Shown: positions 26,271-36,413 of the stretch, piece by piece
How the letters are laid out: each line of letters opens with the position of its first letter
Numbering within the stretch: the stretch's first letter is position 1
Source: Streptomyces tuirus
Lineage (GTDB): Bacteria; Actinomycetota; Actinomycetes; Streptomycetales; Streptomycetaceae
Reading direction: 5' to 3'
DNA: 64,000 bases
Assembly (NCBI GenBank): GCA_018195615.1
Contig: JAGTPG010000002.1
Span: 3,600,501-3,664,500, forward strand
The notes under the pieces: generated by a model
Databases searched by the model: none
What the model was told of the DNA's origin: nothing
Seen by the model: only the letters and a program-made list of their open reading frames with translations
Made by a program: the position numbers and the translations under genes

Positions 26271-29200
26271 ATGACCGAGTCGACCACGTCGGACCCGGTG
26301 GCCGAGGAGGTCCTGGCCGCCGCGACCGTCCAGGTCATGGACGCGGACGGGCACATCGGCGGCCTGGGCGTGCTCATCGCGCCCACTCTGGTGCTGACCT
26401 GCGCGCATGTCGTCCTGGACGCGCAGGGCCTGCCGGCGAGGCGCAAGGAGCGGCCAGAGGGCCCGGCGCGTGTCCGGTTGGTGCTGCGTGAGGGCGAGGA
26501 GACCGAGGCCGTCGTACGGGACTGGGTCCCGGTGCGCGAGAACGGCACCGGGGACGTGGCCGTACTGTCCCTGGCCGCCCCGCTGTCCGGAGCCCGGCCG
26601 GTCGTCATGGTGGCGCCCCGGGACGTCTGGGACCACAAGGCCATCGTTTTCGGACTGCCCAGGGACGACACGGGCGGCGGCTGGCACACGGCCCGACTGC
26701 GTGCCCGTACCGGCACCGGCCGCCTTCAGATGTCACCGCTCGACGGCCAGTCGGACCCGGTCCAGCCCGGCTTCAGCGGCTCGGCCGTGTGGGACGACGA
26801 CCTCGGTGCCGTGGTCGGTGTCGTCGTCTCCATCTCGTCGGCGCACCGGGGGCAGGCCTTCTGCATCCCGACCCGCACGGTCCTCGACGAACTGCCGCAT
26901 CTGGCCGAACTCCTCGCCCCGACTCCCCGTTCCCGGGTCTGCGCCCGTACACCGAGGAGCACAGCGCACACTTCTTCGGCCGGGACGAGGACGTCGACGC
27001 CGTCAGCGCGCTGCTCTGCCCGCGCGGCACCCCGAGGGCTGTGTAACGCTGACCGGCCCCTCCGGATCCGGCAAGTCCTCGCTTGTGATGGCGGGTGTCC
27101 TGCCCCGGCTCAAGGAGCAGCGGATACGGGTCGTCGCCCTGCGCGCCGAGGGCCGCCTCCCGGACGCCGCCACGGTCCAGGAGTCCCTGGACGAACACCG
27201 CTCCGCGCGGGGGCTCGTGCTGGCCCTCGACCAGTCGGAGGCGCTGCTGCTGCGGTCCGAGGACGAACTGCGCACTCTGGTGGACGCCCTCCTCGACGCT
27301 TGCCGTCACCCCGGAGTGGCGGTCCTGGTGGCGCTGCGCACCGACTTCCAGGACGCGGCCCTGCGCCACCCCGAGCTGAGCCGCCTGGTCGGCGGGGCGC
27401 CCGCGCACCAACTCGGGCTGATGACCCGCGAACAGCTCACCGAGGTGGTGCGGCTGCCGCTGCGGGCCTATCCCGGCGTGGAGTACGACAGCGGTCTCGC
27501 CGACCGTCTCATCGAGGACGCGGTGGGCCGCCCGGGCGCCCTGCCCCTGCTCGGCTTCGTCCTGACGACCCTGTGGGACGGCCAGGTCGGCGGGCGGCTG
27601 CGCCTCGACACCTACCGCGAACTGGGCGGGCTCGGCGGGGTGTTGAGCAGCCGGGCCGACGAGGCCTGGGCGCGGGCGCGGCGCGGGGTGACGCCGCAAG
27701 CCGCCACGGGGCTGCTGCGCGCGCTGGTCCAGCTCCCGCCGGGCAGCGGCACACCCCTGCGGGCCCGGCTCGCACGCCGGGACGCGGATGAGGAGCGGTG
27801 GGCCGTCGCGCAGGAGCTCGTCGAGGCCCGGGTCCTGGTGGTGGGCGCGGACCCCGAGCGGGGCGAGACCGTGGAGCTGGCCCACGAGGCCCTCATCGAG
27901 CACTGGCAGCCGCTGGCCGAACAGCTGAGGAGCGACCGCGCGTTCCTGACCTGGCGGGGCGAACTGCGCTACGACCGGGCCCGCTGGTGGCGCGCCGGGC
28001 GGCCGGACGGGCTGCTGCTCGAGGATCCGGCGCTGTCGGTCGCCGAGCGGTGGGTGGGCGAGCGGCACGACGAACTGACCGAGGAGGACCGGGAGTTCGT
28101 CGAGGCGGGTGCCGGGCTGCGGGACCGCAAACGGCAGGAGTCCGCGAGGTCGGAACGCCGCAGGCGCTATCTGCGGGTGCTGTGGGCGGTGGTGACGGTG
28201 CTGGCCGTGGTGGCGGCGACGGTGGTGTCCGTGCTGTACCTGAATCTGCTGACGGAGCAGCGGCGCCTGGCGTCGGACCGGCTGGCGCAGCAGGCGGCGA
28301 CCTTGGACAGCACGTCGGTGACCATCTCCTCGCTGTACGCGGTCGGGGCGTATCGGGCGGAGGCCCGGCCGGACGCGCGTTCCGCCCTGCTGGCGCAGTA
28401 TCTGCGGTTGCAGGACGTGGAGCGGGTGGTGATGGAGGGGCGTGAAGACGTCCAGGACGTCGCGCTCACGGATGACGGCTCGTTCGCGTACGCGGCGCTG
28501 GGCAACGGCGACTTCGTGCGGATGGACCTGCGCGGGAAGAAGCGGCCGGACCCCCGTCACTTCTCGACGCAGCGGGACACCGAGCGGATCGCCGTGTCCG
28601 CCGACGGGAGCAGGGTGGCCCGGGCGAGCGAATGGGGTCTGGTCACCCTCGGCGTACAGCTCCCCTCCGACCCGGACAAGTTCCGGACCCTTGCCCTGCG
28701 CGGCGTCGAGGCCGTGAAGAAGAACCCACGCGCCGCCCACGATCTGCGCTTCGACGGGGACGGCAAGCGGCTCCTCGCCGCGGTCCCCGGCGAGGGCGTG
28801 CTCATGTGGGAGACGAACGAGGGCCGGCGCACGGGCCGCACCCTCGCCCCGCCACGCGACTGGGACGTGGCACAGGCCTGGTTCGCCGCGGACGACACGG
28901 TCGTCGCGCGGATCGTGCCCTCCGGAGCGGAAGCGGACGACGCGCAGGGCCGACTGGTCTCCTGGGACCTGGCCGACGGTTCACTGCACCGCCCTTGGGA
29001 CGAGCGCGCCACGGCCTCCGCGACGGTCAGCGGCAACGGCCGCGTCCTGGTCACCTGCACCGATCAGGGCTCACTCGAAGCATGGCGGCTGGGCAGCACA
29101 CCGCGGCGCTTCCAGAACTGGAGCAACAGCACCTTCCCGGGACTGTGCCCCCTCCACACGCCCCGGCTCGACGCCACGGGCCGCTACCTGATCAACCCCA

Positions 29201-30476
29201 CCGGGCGCATCGGGACCGACCTGGGCCGGATGCGGTTCCTGGTCATCGATCTGGAGAAGGGCTGGCCGGCCACGTTCGACACCCCCGCCGCCGCCCCGGA
29301 GGACCAGAACATCACCGGCCGGGGGTTCGCTCCCCCGGTCGCCCTGGCCGGCCCGCCCAGCGACCTGCGCGCCGTCGTCGGAGTCGGCGGCAGCATCGTC
29401 ACCGTACGCGTCAAGCCGCCCACGTCCTTCGACACCAACGCGCTGATCAACCGCATCCGCACACCGGACGGGCCGAGCGGCAGGATGGCGGTCGTCGACT
29501 CCGAGGGGACAGACCTGCAGTTGTGGAACCTGGCCGACCACCGCCTCCTCGCGACCGCGCGTCCGTCCCGGCCGCTGGCCCGTATGTACGCGGCCTTCAG
29601 CCCGGACGGGCGGCGAATGCTGACCATCGCCCAGGACGAGCGGAGCGTCCTCGTCTGGCGGATCGACGGCTCGTCCCTCAGGGAGGAGCACACTCTCGAA
29701 CTGCCCGCCCCTCCGGGCATCACGGCTTCCGGCCCGGACCCCACCACGGGGCTCGTCCCGTCATGGATCAACCTGAGCTTCTCCGATGACGACCACGCCG
29801 TGATCTCGGGCTGTCGTACGTCTCCCGCTGGCGGCTCGACACCGGTGACCTGGACGGCGAGATCTACCGTCCGCCCGTCCAGGAGCGTGCTCAGCTCGCC
29901 AACGAGGCGGCCGGTACCTATGCCACCGCCCTGCCCGGCAAAGCCCAGGCGGTAGTGCGGACGGTGGCCGAGATCGGCGTCTGGGACTTCACCACCGGCG
30001 AGTTCCAGAGGTGGATCGACAGGGAGGACGGAGACCGGTCGATCCGGTCGTTCGCTCTCTCGCCCGACGGCAGAGTGCTGGCCATGCAGTACGCCGGCGG
30101 CCGGGTGGACCTGTGGGACGTCGAGGAGAGGCAGGAGCTCCCCGACCTCACCTACAACGGCGTCTACTACCTCGGCCGCTTCCTGGGCGACCGCCTCCTC
30201 CACACCACTACCGCCGCCGGCGAGCAGATCGTCTGGGACTTGGACGACCGCCAGGACACCTACCGCTACTACGTGGGCTACGGCTCGGTCCTCTCACCGA
30301 GTACCGACGGCAAGAACCTCACGATCGTCGACGGCTCCCGCACCTCCACCATTCCGCTCGATCCGGAGCGCTGGATGGACCGGCTGTGCGCCCTGGCGGG
30401 GAGGGAACCGACCGAAGCGGAGAAGGATCTTGCCGCCGACCGGGACCAGGTAGAGGACGTGTGCCCCGGCTTCTAG
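26271..30476 (+). pseudogene. Trypsin-like protease / STAND NTPase / WD40 protein, frameshifted
   Basis: A single large protein of about 1400 aa split by three frame breaks. Residues 1-210 form a trypsin-like domain with His46 (TCAHVV), Asp95 (GTGDVAVL) and Ser169 (PGFSGSAVW). An nSTAND-type NTPase follows: FPGLRPYTEEHSAHFFGR, Walker A GPSGSGKSS and Walker B LVLALDQSEAL. A membrane helix (VLWAVVTVLAVVAATVVSVLYL) precedes a long WD40-like propeller. Breaks are at 26917-26920 (C4), about 27015-27035, and 29808-29810 (G3); single bases restore each. Its end overlaps the convergent GH6 gene by 4 bp. Bacterial STAND proteins are often sensors that trigger an attached effector, here a protease. Confidence 0.82.
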
Positions 30477-31507
30477 GAACTGGCCTTCGCCAGCTTCAAC
30501 GCATAATCCGCCCACCACTGCCCCGCCTTGGGCCCGCCCTTGCACTCGCCGTCCGACTCGCCCGGCCGCTTGACCCACAGGTACGCGTCGACCAGCGGGT
30601 CCGCCGTCTTCGTCGTCGGTGTCTCGCCCAGCGCGCGGCCCGGCGGGTTGCACCAGCGCTCGTCGGGGTTGCCGCCGGTGTAGGGGCCCTTGCCGTTGCG
30701 GCTGGTGTCGATGACGAAGTGCTTGCCGCCGACCTTGGCGGAGAGCTGCTTGCCGTAGGAGACGGAGTCCTCGGTGGAGTAGAAGTTGGAGACGTTGACG
30801 GAGAAGCCGTCGGCCTGTGCGATGCCGGCCCGGTTCAGCGGCTCGAAGATCTGGTCGGGGTTCTGCCAGCCGGCGTTGCCCGCGTCGAGGTAGACCTTCG
30901 TGTTCTTCAGCGACTTCAGCTTGGCGACGGCGCCCTTGAGGAGGTCGTAGCGCTCCTCGTGGAACTGCTCCGGAGTGCAGCCGTCGACGAGGTGGAGCAG
31001 GGCGTCCGGTTCCAGGATGACCGTGGCCGACCGGTCGCCGATGCCCGCCGCGACGCCGTCGACCCACTCGCGGTAGGCGTTGCCGTCGGCGGCGCCGCCC
31101 TGCGAGTACTGGCCGCAGTCGCGGTGCGGGATGTTGTAGAGGACGAGCAGTGCCGTACGGCCGGCCTTGTCGGCGGCCTCGGTGAAGCCCCGGGTCTGCT
31201 CCTCCGGGTTGTCCGGGCCGATCCACTCGGCGACCGGCTGCTCGGCGATCTTGCGGATCTGCTCGGCGTCCTGCTTCTTGCCGGACTTCTCCAGGTCCGC
31301 GACCTGCTGGGCCGCGGTGCCGTCCGGATTGACCCAGAACGGGGCGGTTTCCTTGGGCTGTTGGGTGATCCCGGCGCCCGCGTCGGCGTCCTTGTCCGAT
31401 CCGTCCCCTCCGTCGGACGAACATCCCGTGATCAGCAGTGCCGCCCCCAGCACCACCGTGGACACCCGCCTCGCGGCGGACGCCCCGACCCCCCTGCTGC
31501 CGTACAT
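30473..31507 (-). CDS. cslZ: GH6 family endoglucanase, lipoprotein (CslZ-like)
   Basis: A 344-aa exported glycoside hydrolase of family 6 (endoglucanase/cellobiohydrolase). The N-terminus has a lipobox ending LLITGC. Family motifs include YNIPHRDCGQYSQGG, ATVILEPDALLHL, KVYLDAGNAGW, HFVIDTSRNGKG, WCNPPGRALG and YLWVKRPGESDG. The ATG at 31507 has AAGGGGGAG upstream; a longer frame to 31633 is not supported. Its position next to cslA-glxA matches the endoglucanase SCO2838, referred to as CslZ, which presumably trims or releases the CslA glycan. The symbol rests on synteny. Confidence 0.88.
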   Translation of the reverse strand: MYGSRGVGASAARRVSTVVLGAALLITGCSSDGGDGSDKDADAGAGITQQPKETAPFWVNPDGTAAQQVADLEKSGKKQDAEQIRKIAEQPVAEWIGPDNPEEQTRGFTEAADKAGRTALLVLYNIPHRDCGQYSQGGAADGNAYREWVDGVAAGIGDRSATVILEPDALLHLVDGCTPEQFHEERYDLLKGAVAKLKSLKNTKVYLDAGNAGWQNPDQIFEPLNRAGIAQADGFSVNVSNFYSTEDSVSYGKQLSAKVGGKHFVIDTSRNGKGPYTGGNPDERWCNPPGRALGETPTTKTADPLVDAYLWVKRPGESDGECKGGPKAGQWWADYALKLAKASS

Positions 31508-31843
31508 CCAACTCCCCCTTGGGTGCAGCGTTCCAAGGCTCAATCCTGACATACGTCTCGGGACGCCCAGGAGGCCGAACCCCACCTGCGTGGATGACTC
31601 AGCGCCACCGTATCGGGACTTGGCGTCATTCAACCTCTAGGCCCGGGCGGCCCTTTGGTTCTAGAGTTTGCCCTGCAGCGCCCGGCCTCCGACCAGAGAT
31701 TCACCCGCCGTGGCTCCTGCGGCCTCCCGCGCAGCTCGCCGGGTTACTCCCGCAGCCCGTGCGCGCGCGGTCGAGGACCAGCCCGGTCGGCGACTTCAGG
31801 GGGAGCGGGTCGTCGACCGGGTCAGGTGGGCGGGCCCGAGGCG
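31508..31843. other. Intergenic region without recognisable genes
   Basis: 336 bp between the GH6 start and the sortase end. It must contain the GH6 promoter on its left side. Open frames here are short, lack ribosome sites and show no family resemblance. No repeat or clear hairpin was found. Confidence 0.5.
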
Positions 31844-32520
31844 CTAGCCGCCCGTCCCTGTCAGATACGCCGAGACGACCACGTTCGACGTGTAGCTGCG
31901 GGTCGTACGGTCGTAGCTGCCGCCGCAGGTGATCAGACGCAGCTCGGCCCGGCCCGACTCGCGGGCCCGTAGGCCTGGTGGGCGTCGAAGCGGTCGCGGG
32001 TGAGGATCTGGACGGACTCGACGGTGAACTCGGCGACCTTGGCGTCGGCCCGGACCACCCGGATCGTCTGGCCGGGCCGCATGGCGCTGACCTTGTAGAA
32101 GACGGCGGGCCGGGACCGGGTGTCGACGTGGCCGACCATCAGCGCGGTCCCCGGCGCCCCGGGCGCCGCCCCGCCCGCGTACCAGCCGACCACTCCCGGC
32201 TGGTCGTACGGCGGCGGGTCGAGCGCCCCGCGTTTGTCCAGGCCGCGCGCCACGACGGGTGCCTGGACGCCCAGCCCGGGGATGTCGACGCGCTGCGGCA
32301 GCGCGTCCTTCAGCGGTCGGTGCGCGGGCGGCAGTTTCACGTCCGGGGGCCGTCCGGCCGCCGCCATGTCACCCGTGGTGGGCGCGGAGATGCCGTGCCG
32401 TACGTCGGTCACCTCGCGACCCCAGAGCCACAGCCCGAGCAGCAGTACCACCCAGGCCACGCCGGCCAGCAGGCGGCCGGTGCCGGAGGAGCGTCCCTTG
32501 ATCTGTTCCTGGTCGGACAT
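31844..32520 (-). pseudogene. Class F sortase, frameshifted
   Basis: A membrane-bound transpeptidase of about 225 aa that attaches proteins to the cell wall. One N-terminal membrane helix (LLAGVAWVVLLLGLWLWG) is followed by a sortase fold with VDIPGLGVQAPVV, the catalytic His in MVGHVDT and the catalytic Cys in LRLITCGGSYD. The Cys lies beyond a break at the GGG run 31963-31965; one extra base restores YGPRESGRAELRLITC and the end VVVSAYLTGTGG. Its start lies 2 bp after the stop of the upstream proline-rich secreted protein, so they are co-transcribed. Confidence 0.85.
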
Positions 32521-32522
32521 GG

Positions 32523-33299
32523 TCAGTCCGTTCCACGGCTCCGGCGGACACCGCGCAGCGCGACGGCCACGGCGGCGACTCCCGCGAGAGCCAGGCCGGC
32601 CACTCCCTGGACGGGTCCGGGAGCGGCCCCGCGGTCCGCTGCCGCGACGTGGTCCGCCGCGCCACCGCCGCCGGCCGCGACCGGGGCGACGGGCGAGGCG
32701 TGCGCGCCCGGCCGCCGGACGGCGGGCGCCTGCCCGTCGTCTCCGGGCTCGGGCGACTGCCCGCCCTCTTCCGGCTCGGGTGGCTGCCCGTCCTCCTCCG
32801 GCTCGGGCGGCTGCCCACCACCCTCGGGCAGGGGCGGCTGCCCGGCCGTCCCGGGCGCGGGCGAGTGCCGGGCCGCCCCCGGTGCGAGCGGCTGCCCGAC
32901 CGTCCCGGGGGCGGAAACGGAACCGGAGCCGGAACCGGAACCGGAGCCTGGCGCGGGCCGCTGTCCCTCACCCTCCCGCACGGTGAACCTGCTGGTCCGT
33001 TCGGCGTCCCCGCAGGTGACCTTCACCGTGTACGTCCCGGGCTCGAGCGTGGAGCGGACGCGGCTCTCGCCGGCGAGTCCGCCGTCGGTGACGGTGAGCC
33101 GCGCGTCCGCGACGAACGCCGCCGAGACGGCGACGGCCGTCCTCTGCGCACAGCCGGTCACGCGGAGCGTGACGTCACCGCCGGGTGCGGGGACCGCCGG
33201 GATGACCGAGACGCCCCCTGCGTCCGCCGCGTACGCCGCCGGGGTCAGGGCGACCGAGACCAGGACGCCCGTACAGACCGTGACTCTCAGGGAACCCAT
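32523..33299 (-). CDS. Secreted proline-rich surface protein
   Basis: A 258-aa exported protein starting at ATG 33299 behind GGAGG. The signal peptide ends TPAAYA. A small immunoglobulin-like domain follows (about residues 28-110: VSVIPAVPAPGGDVTLRVTG, then STLEPGTYTVKVTCGDAERT). Next is a Gly-Ser stretch and a Pro-Glu-rich repeat region (GQPPEPEEDGQPPEPEEGG). A C-terminal hydrophobic helix (VAGLALAGVAAVAVAL) ends in Arg-rich residues. It lacks a clear LPXTG motif. It is encoded directly upstream of the class F sortase, so it may be a substrate or partner. Confidence 0.78.
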   Translation of the reverse strand: MGSLRVTVCTGVLVSVALTPAAYAADAGGVSVIPAVPAPGGDVTLRVTGCAQRTAVAVSAAFVADARLTVTDGGLAGESRVRSTLEPGTYTVKVTCGDAERTSRFTVREGEGQRPAPGSGSGSGSGSVSAPGTVGQPLAPGAARHSPAPGTAGQPPLPEGGGQPPEPEEDGQPPEPEEGGQSPEPGDDGQAPAVRRPGAHASPVAPVAAGGGGAADHVAAADRGAAPGPVQGVAGLALAGVAAVAVALRGVRRSRGTD

Positions 33300-33419
33300 C
33301 GTGAACCTCCAGATGCCTGGAGCCTCCCCCGCACGATGGGTCACCGCATCCTCAGGGACGCGGCGGCTGCTCCGTTCGGGTGGGGACGGGTTTGAGCGCG
33401 GGCGGGCCGCTTCCCGAGG

Positions 33420-34198
33420 TCAGACCCGGTCGACGAGGTCGGCGATCGAGTCCACGACCTGCGACGGCCGGTACGGGAAGTCCTCGACCTGCTCGGGCCG
33501 GGTCAGACCGGTGAGCACCAGGAACGTCTGCATCCCGGCCTCCATACCGGCCAGCACGTCGGTGTCCATCCGGTCGCCGATCATCGCGCTGGTCTCGGAG
33601 TGCGCCCCGATGGCGTTCAGCCCGGTACGCATCATCAGCGGGTTGGGCTTGCCGGCGAAGTACGGCTTCTTACCGGTCGCCTGGGTGATCAGCGCTGCCA
33701 CCGCACCGGTCGCGGGCAGCGGGCCCTCGGTGGACGGGCCGGTCTCGTCGGGGTTGGTGCAGATGAAGCGGGCGCCGCCGAGGATGAGCCGCACCGCCTT
33801 CGTCATGGCCTCGAAGGAGTAGGTGCGGGTCTCGCCGAGGACGACGTAGTCCGGCTCGTGGTCGGTCAGGACGTAGCCGATGTCGTGCAGCGCGGTGGTG
33901 AGGCCCGCCTCGCCGATGACGTACGCCGAGCCCCCGGCCGCTGGTCGTCCAGGAACTGGGCCGTGGCCAGGGCCGAGGTCCAGATGCTCTCGATCGGCAC
34001 CTCCAGGCCCATGCGGTTCAGCCGGGCGTGCAGGTCGCGCGGGGTGTAGATCGAGTTGTTGGTGAGCACCAGGAAGGGCTTCCCCGACTCGCGCAGCCTC
34101 TTGAGGAAGGCGTCGGCGCCGGGGATCGGTACGCCCTCGTGGATGAGCACCCCGTCCATGTCGGTGAGCCACGAGTCGATGGACTTGCGATCTGCCAT
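33420..34198 (-). pseudogene. HAD-IIA family hydrolase (NagD-like), frameshifted
   Basis: About 259 aa. The N-terminal catalytic motif DMDGVLIHEG is followed by LVLTNNS (motif II) and, after the break, GKPNPLMM (motif III) and MIGDRMDTDV (motif IV), typical of the NagD/AraL sugar-phosphate phosphatases. The break is in the C5 run at 33931-33935; one extra base restores DDQRPGGSAYVIGEAG. The start ATG 34198 has AGGAG upstream. Cytoplasmic, single-gene unit; substrate unknown. Confidence 0.87.
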
Positions 34199-34324
34199 GT
34201 GCGGGATCTCCTGCCGTACGCGGTCCTGCGTGCGCCCCAGCCTAAACAGTGGCCGGATCTTGCGGAACGGTCCGCTCATGGCGTCCCGAAGGGCGGACGG
34301 CCGCCGCATCGGACCGCCGACGCC

Positions 34325-35161
34325 TCACCGTCGGCGGCGTGCGAGGAGCAGGACCCCGCCCCCGGTGAGCAGCAGGGCAGCGGCGGCCGCGGCGACCTTG
34401 ACGCCGGTTCCGGTGCGGGCGAGCTCCTCGGCGAACGGGAACCGGTCCTCGCGGGGCGGGACGGTGGCCTCGGCATCCGGCTCGGTGGCCTCGGGATCGG
34501 GCTGGGAGTCGGTCCCGCCGTCGTCCTTCCGCTCCCCACCGTCGGTCGGCACACCAGCATCGGTCGGCACACCATCGCCAGTCGGCTCATCACTGTCGAT
34601 GCCGAACCGGTAGTCGTTGGACTGCCCGACCCAGTCGCCGTCGTCGTCGTGCCGTTGTACGACGGCGGCGTTGGCGGTGACGTGGTTGGGCACGGCGTCC
34701 GAGGTGACCGCGAGCCGCACCGTCACGGTGACGGTCTTGCCCGGCCCGACGGTGAACCCGGCGAACCGGGCCTCGTCGTCGGCGAGTGCCCCGACGAGTT
34801 CGTCCTCACCGGTCTTCTGGAACCGCACGGTGTGGGACCGCGCCCCCTCGAAGAACTCCAGCCGGGGCTGGGACGGCTCCAGCGCCCGTTTGTCGTCGAC
34901 GAGCACCACGACGGGGTGGATGCCGGTGCAGGGCCGGTCGGTGGTGTTGGTCAGATCGAGGTACCAGGTCCCGAATCCGCCCCCGGCCGCGTAGGAGTCC
35001 GGGCCGCCGTGGATGCGGGTGGTGAGCGGGAAGGTGTGGTCGTCCGGCGCGGCACAGGCGGGCGCCGGGTCGTCCGCGTACGCCGGGTGAACACCGGGGA
35101 ACAGGACGGCGGCTGCCGCCGCCAGGCAGAGGTGAGCGGGCGTGCAGAGTCGCATGGACAT
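34325..35161 (-). CDS. Sortase-anchored surface protein (LAXTG type)
   Basis: A 278-aa secreted protein. A signal peptide (LCLAAAAAVLFPGVHPAYA) precedes a beta-rich domain to about residue 190 (FGTWYLDLTNTTDRPCTG, GKTVTVTVRLAV). A polar repetitive spacer (GDGVPTDAGVPTDGGERK, Asp/Pro/Glu-rich) follows. The sorting signal is LARTG, then a hydrophobic helix and RRRR. The LAXTG motif is the form used by class E sortases in Streptomyces, as for long chaplins. It is not adjacent to the class F sortase. The ligand of the outer domain is unknown. Confidence 0.82.
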   Translation of the reverse strand: MSMRLCTPAHLCLAAAAAVLFPGVHPAYADDPAPACAAPDDHTFPLTTRIHGGPDSYAAGGGFGTWYLDLTNTTDRPCTGIHPVVVLVDDKRALEPSQPRLEFFEGARSHTVRFQKTGEDELVGALADDEARFAGFTVGPGKTVTVTVRLAVTSDAVPNHVTANAAVVQRHDDDGDWVGQSNDYRFGIDSDEPTGDGVPTDAGVPTDGGERKDDGGTDSQPDPEATEPDAEATVPPREDRFPFAEELARTGTGVKVAAAAAALLLTGGGVLLLARRRR

Positions 35162-35258
35162 GTGACATTGCCCGATGAGGGCGTTCGCCCGCCGACTCGC
35201 CCGGAACGGCCCCCGAACGGCGGCACGGATCCGCCCGGTCGGCGGACAACCCGTACAC

Positions 35259-35477
35259 CTATCGACGCCCCAGGGCCTTCGCGCGCGAGTGGGCCCAGCC
35301 GGTCAGGAGGACACCGACGACGGTGAGGACCGCGTAGACCAGCAGCAGCGGGAGGAACCCACCGGGGAGCCCGCCCAGCAGCCCCCGCTCGCCGTCGTCG
35401 ACGAGGAGCCGGACGAGCGCCTGGGCGCACACCACCAGCAGCACCATGCCGAGAACCTGAAGGACGTCGTACTTCAT
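35259..35477 (-). CDS. Small two-helix membrane protein
   Basis: 72 aa with two predicted membrane helices (VLQVLGMVLLVVCAQALVRLL and FLPLLLVYAVLTVVGVLLTG) and a short basic C-terminus. The ATG at 35477 follows GAAGGGAAG. Not recognised; conserved size and clean start suggest a real gene. Confidence 0.65.
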   Translation of the reverse strand: MKYDVLQVLGMVLLVVCAQALVRLLVDDGERGLLGGLPGGFLPLLLVYAVLTVVGVLLTGWAHSRAKALGRR

Positions 35478-35609
35478 GGACTTCCCTTCCGCAGGGAGTG
35501 ACGAGACGAGACGTGATGTTACGAACGTATCAATCAGCCGACGGGCGTTCGCCCTTCATCAGCCGCCACTGCCGACTTACGTCACGCTTTCTCAGCGCGC
35601 TATCGTGCG

Positions 35610-36413
35610 GTGGTGCGTGACGAAAAGAGTCGGACGTGCCGGGTGTGCGGCAAGCCCACGGCCCGGCCGGATCGAGGCCGCCCGCCTCTGTACTGCTCCC
35701 GGAGCTGCCAGGCCCGGGCCTACCGGCGGCGCCGGCAGCCGCTGCCCGCCCCGGGCACGCCGCCCCCGACCCGGCCGACGGAGGTCCGGGCGCGTCAGCG
35801 GCGGCGGATCGCCGAGGCGGTGTGGCGTATCGCGGCCGAGCAGGGGCTGGAAGCGGCGAGCATGCGCAGGATCGCGGCGGAGGCGAGGGTGTCGCTGCGG
35901 GTCGTGCAGTACCACTTCGACTCCAAGCACGCCCTGATGGTCGACGCGCTGCGGCTGCTGCACGAGGAGAACGAGCGGCTGGCCCGAGGGCGCATCCCCC
36001 ACGACATGACGGAGCCGAGCGCGCTGCTGCGGGCGGTGCTGGACGAGTTCCTGCCGCTGGACGGGCAACGCGCCTTCGCCCTGCGCGTGTTCACGGCCTA
36101 CTACGCGCGCAGCCTGACCGATCCCGTGCTCGCGGAGGTCTTCCTGGCCGCCGAGCAGCCGCTGGAGGGGCTCGTGGCGGGCATCATCGCGGCGGGCGAG
36201 GCGGCAGGGCGCACGGCACCGGGCATCGACCGGGCGCACGAGGCCGACCTGCTGGTGTCGGGAGCCGTCGGGCTGGGCCTGGACGTGCTGCACGGCCGCC
36301 GCTCACTCGCCGACGTACGAACGGTGCTGGACTACCACCTGGGGCGGATCTTCCCGGACACCGGCTCCCCTCAGCCGTCCCCCCGTCCGAACACCGGTCC
36401 CAGCACCGACTGA
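35610..36413 (+). CDS. TetR family regulator with N-terminal zinc-ribbon-like segment
   Basis: A 267-aa regulator. Residues 8-40 contain CRVCGKP and CSRSCQARAYRRRR, a four-cysteine cluster like that of small zinc ribbons. The TetR helix-turn-helix lies at about residues 62-108 (RIAEAVWRIAAEQGLEAASM, then VSLRVVQYHFDSKHALM). The remaining helices form the ligand domain. The start is GTG 35610, with a second GTG directly after. It converges on the ROK gene with a 43-bp overlap. The cysteine segment is an uncommon addition to the TetR fold. Confidence 0.82.
   Translation: MVRDEKSRTCRVCGKPTARPDRGRPPLYCSRSCQARAYRRRRQPLPAPGTPPPTRPTEVRARQRRRIAEAVWRIAAEQGLEAASMRRIAAEARVSLRVVQYHFDSKHALMVDALRLLHEENERLARGRIPHDMTEPSALLRAVLDEFLPLDGQRAFALRVFTAYYARSLTDPVLAEVFLAAEQPLEGLVAGIIAAGEAAGRTAPGIDRAHEADLLVSGAVGLGLDVLHGRRSLADVRTVLDYHLGRIFPDTGSPQPSPRPNTGPSTD

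Noticed and set aside
23802..26687. 961-codon minus-strand open frame opposite glxA
   Set aside because: Antisense artefact of GC-rich third positions; glxA is unambiguous.
31641..31972. Short open frames after the GH6 gene
   Set aside because: No ribosome site, no recognisable sequence, and part is antisense to the sortase 3' end.
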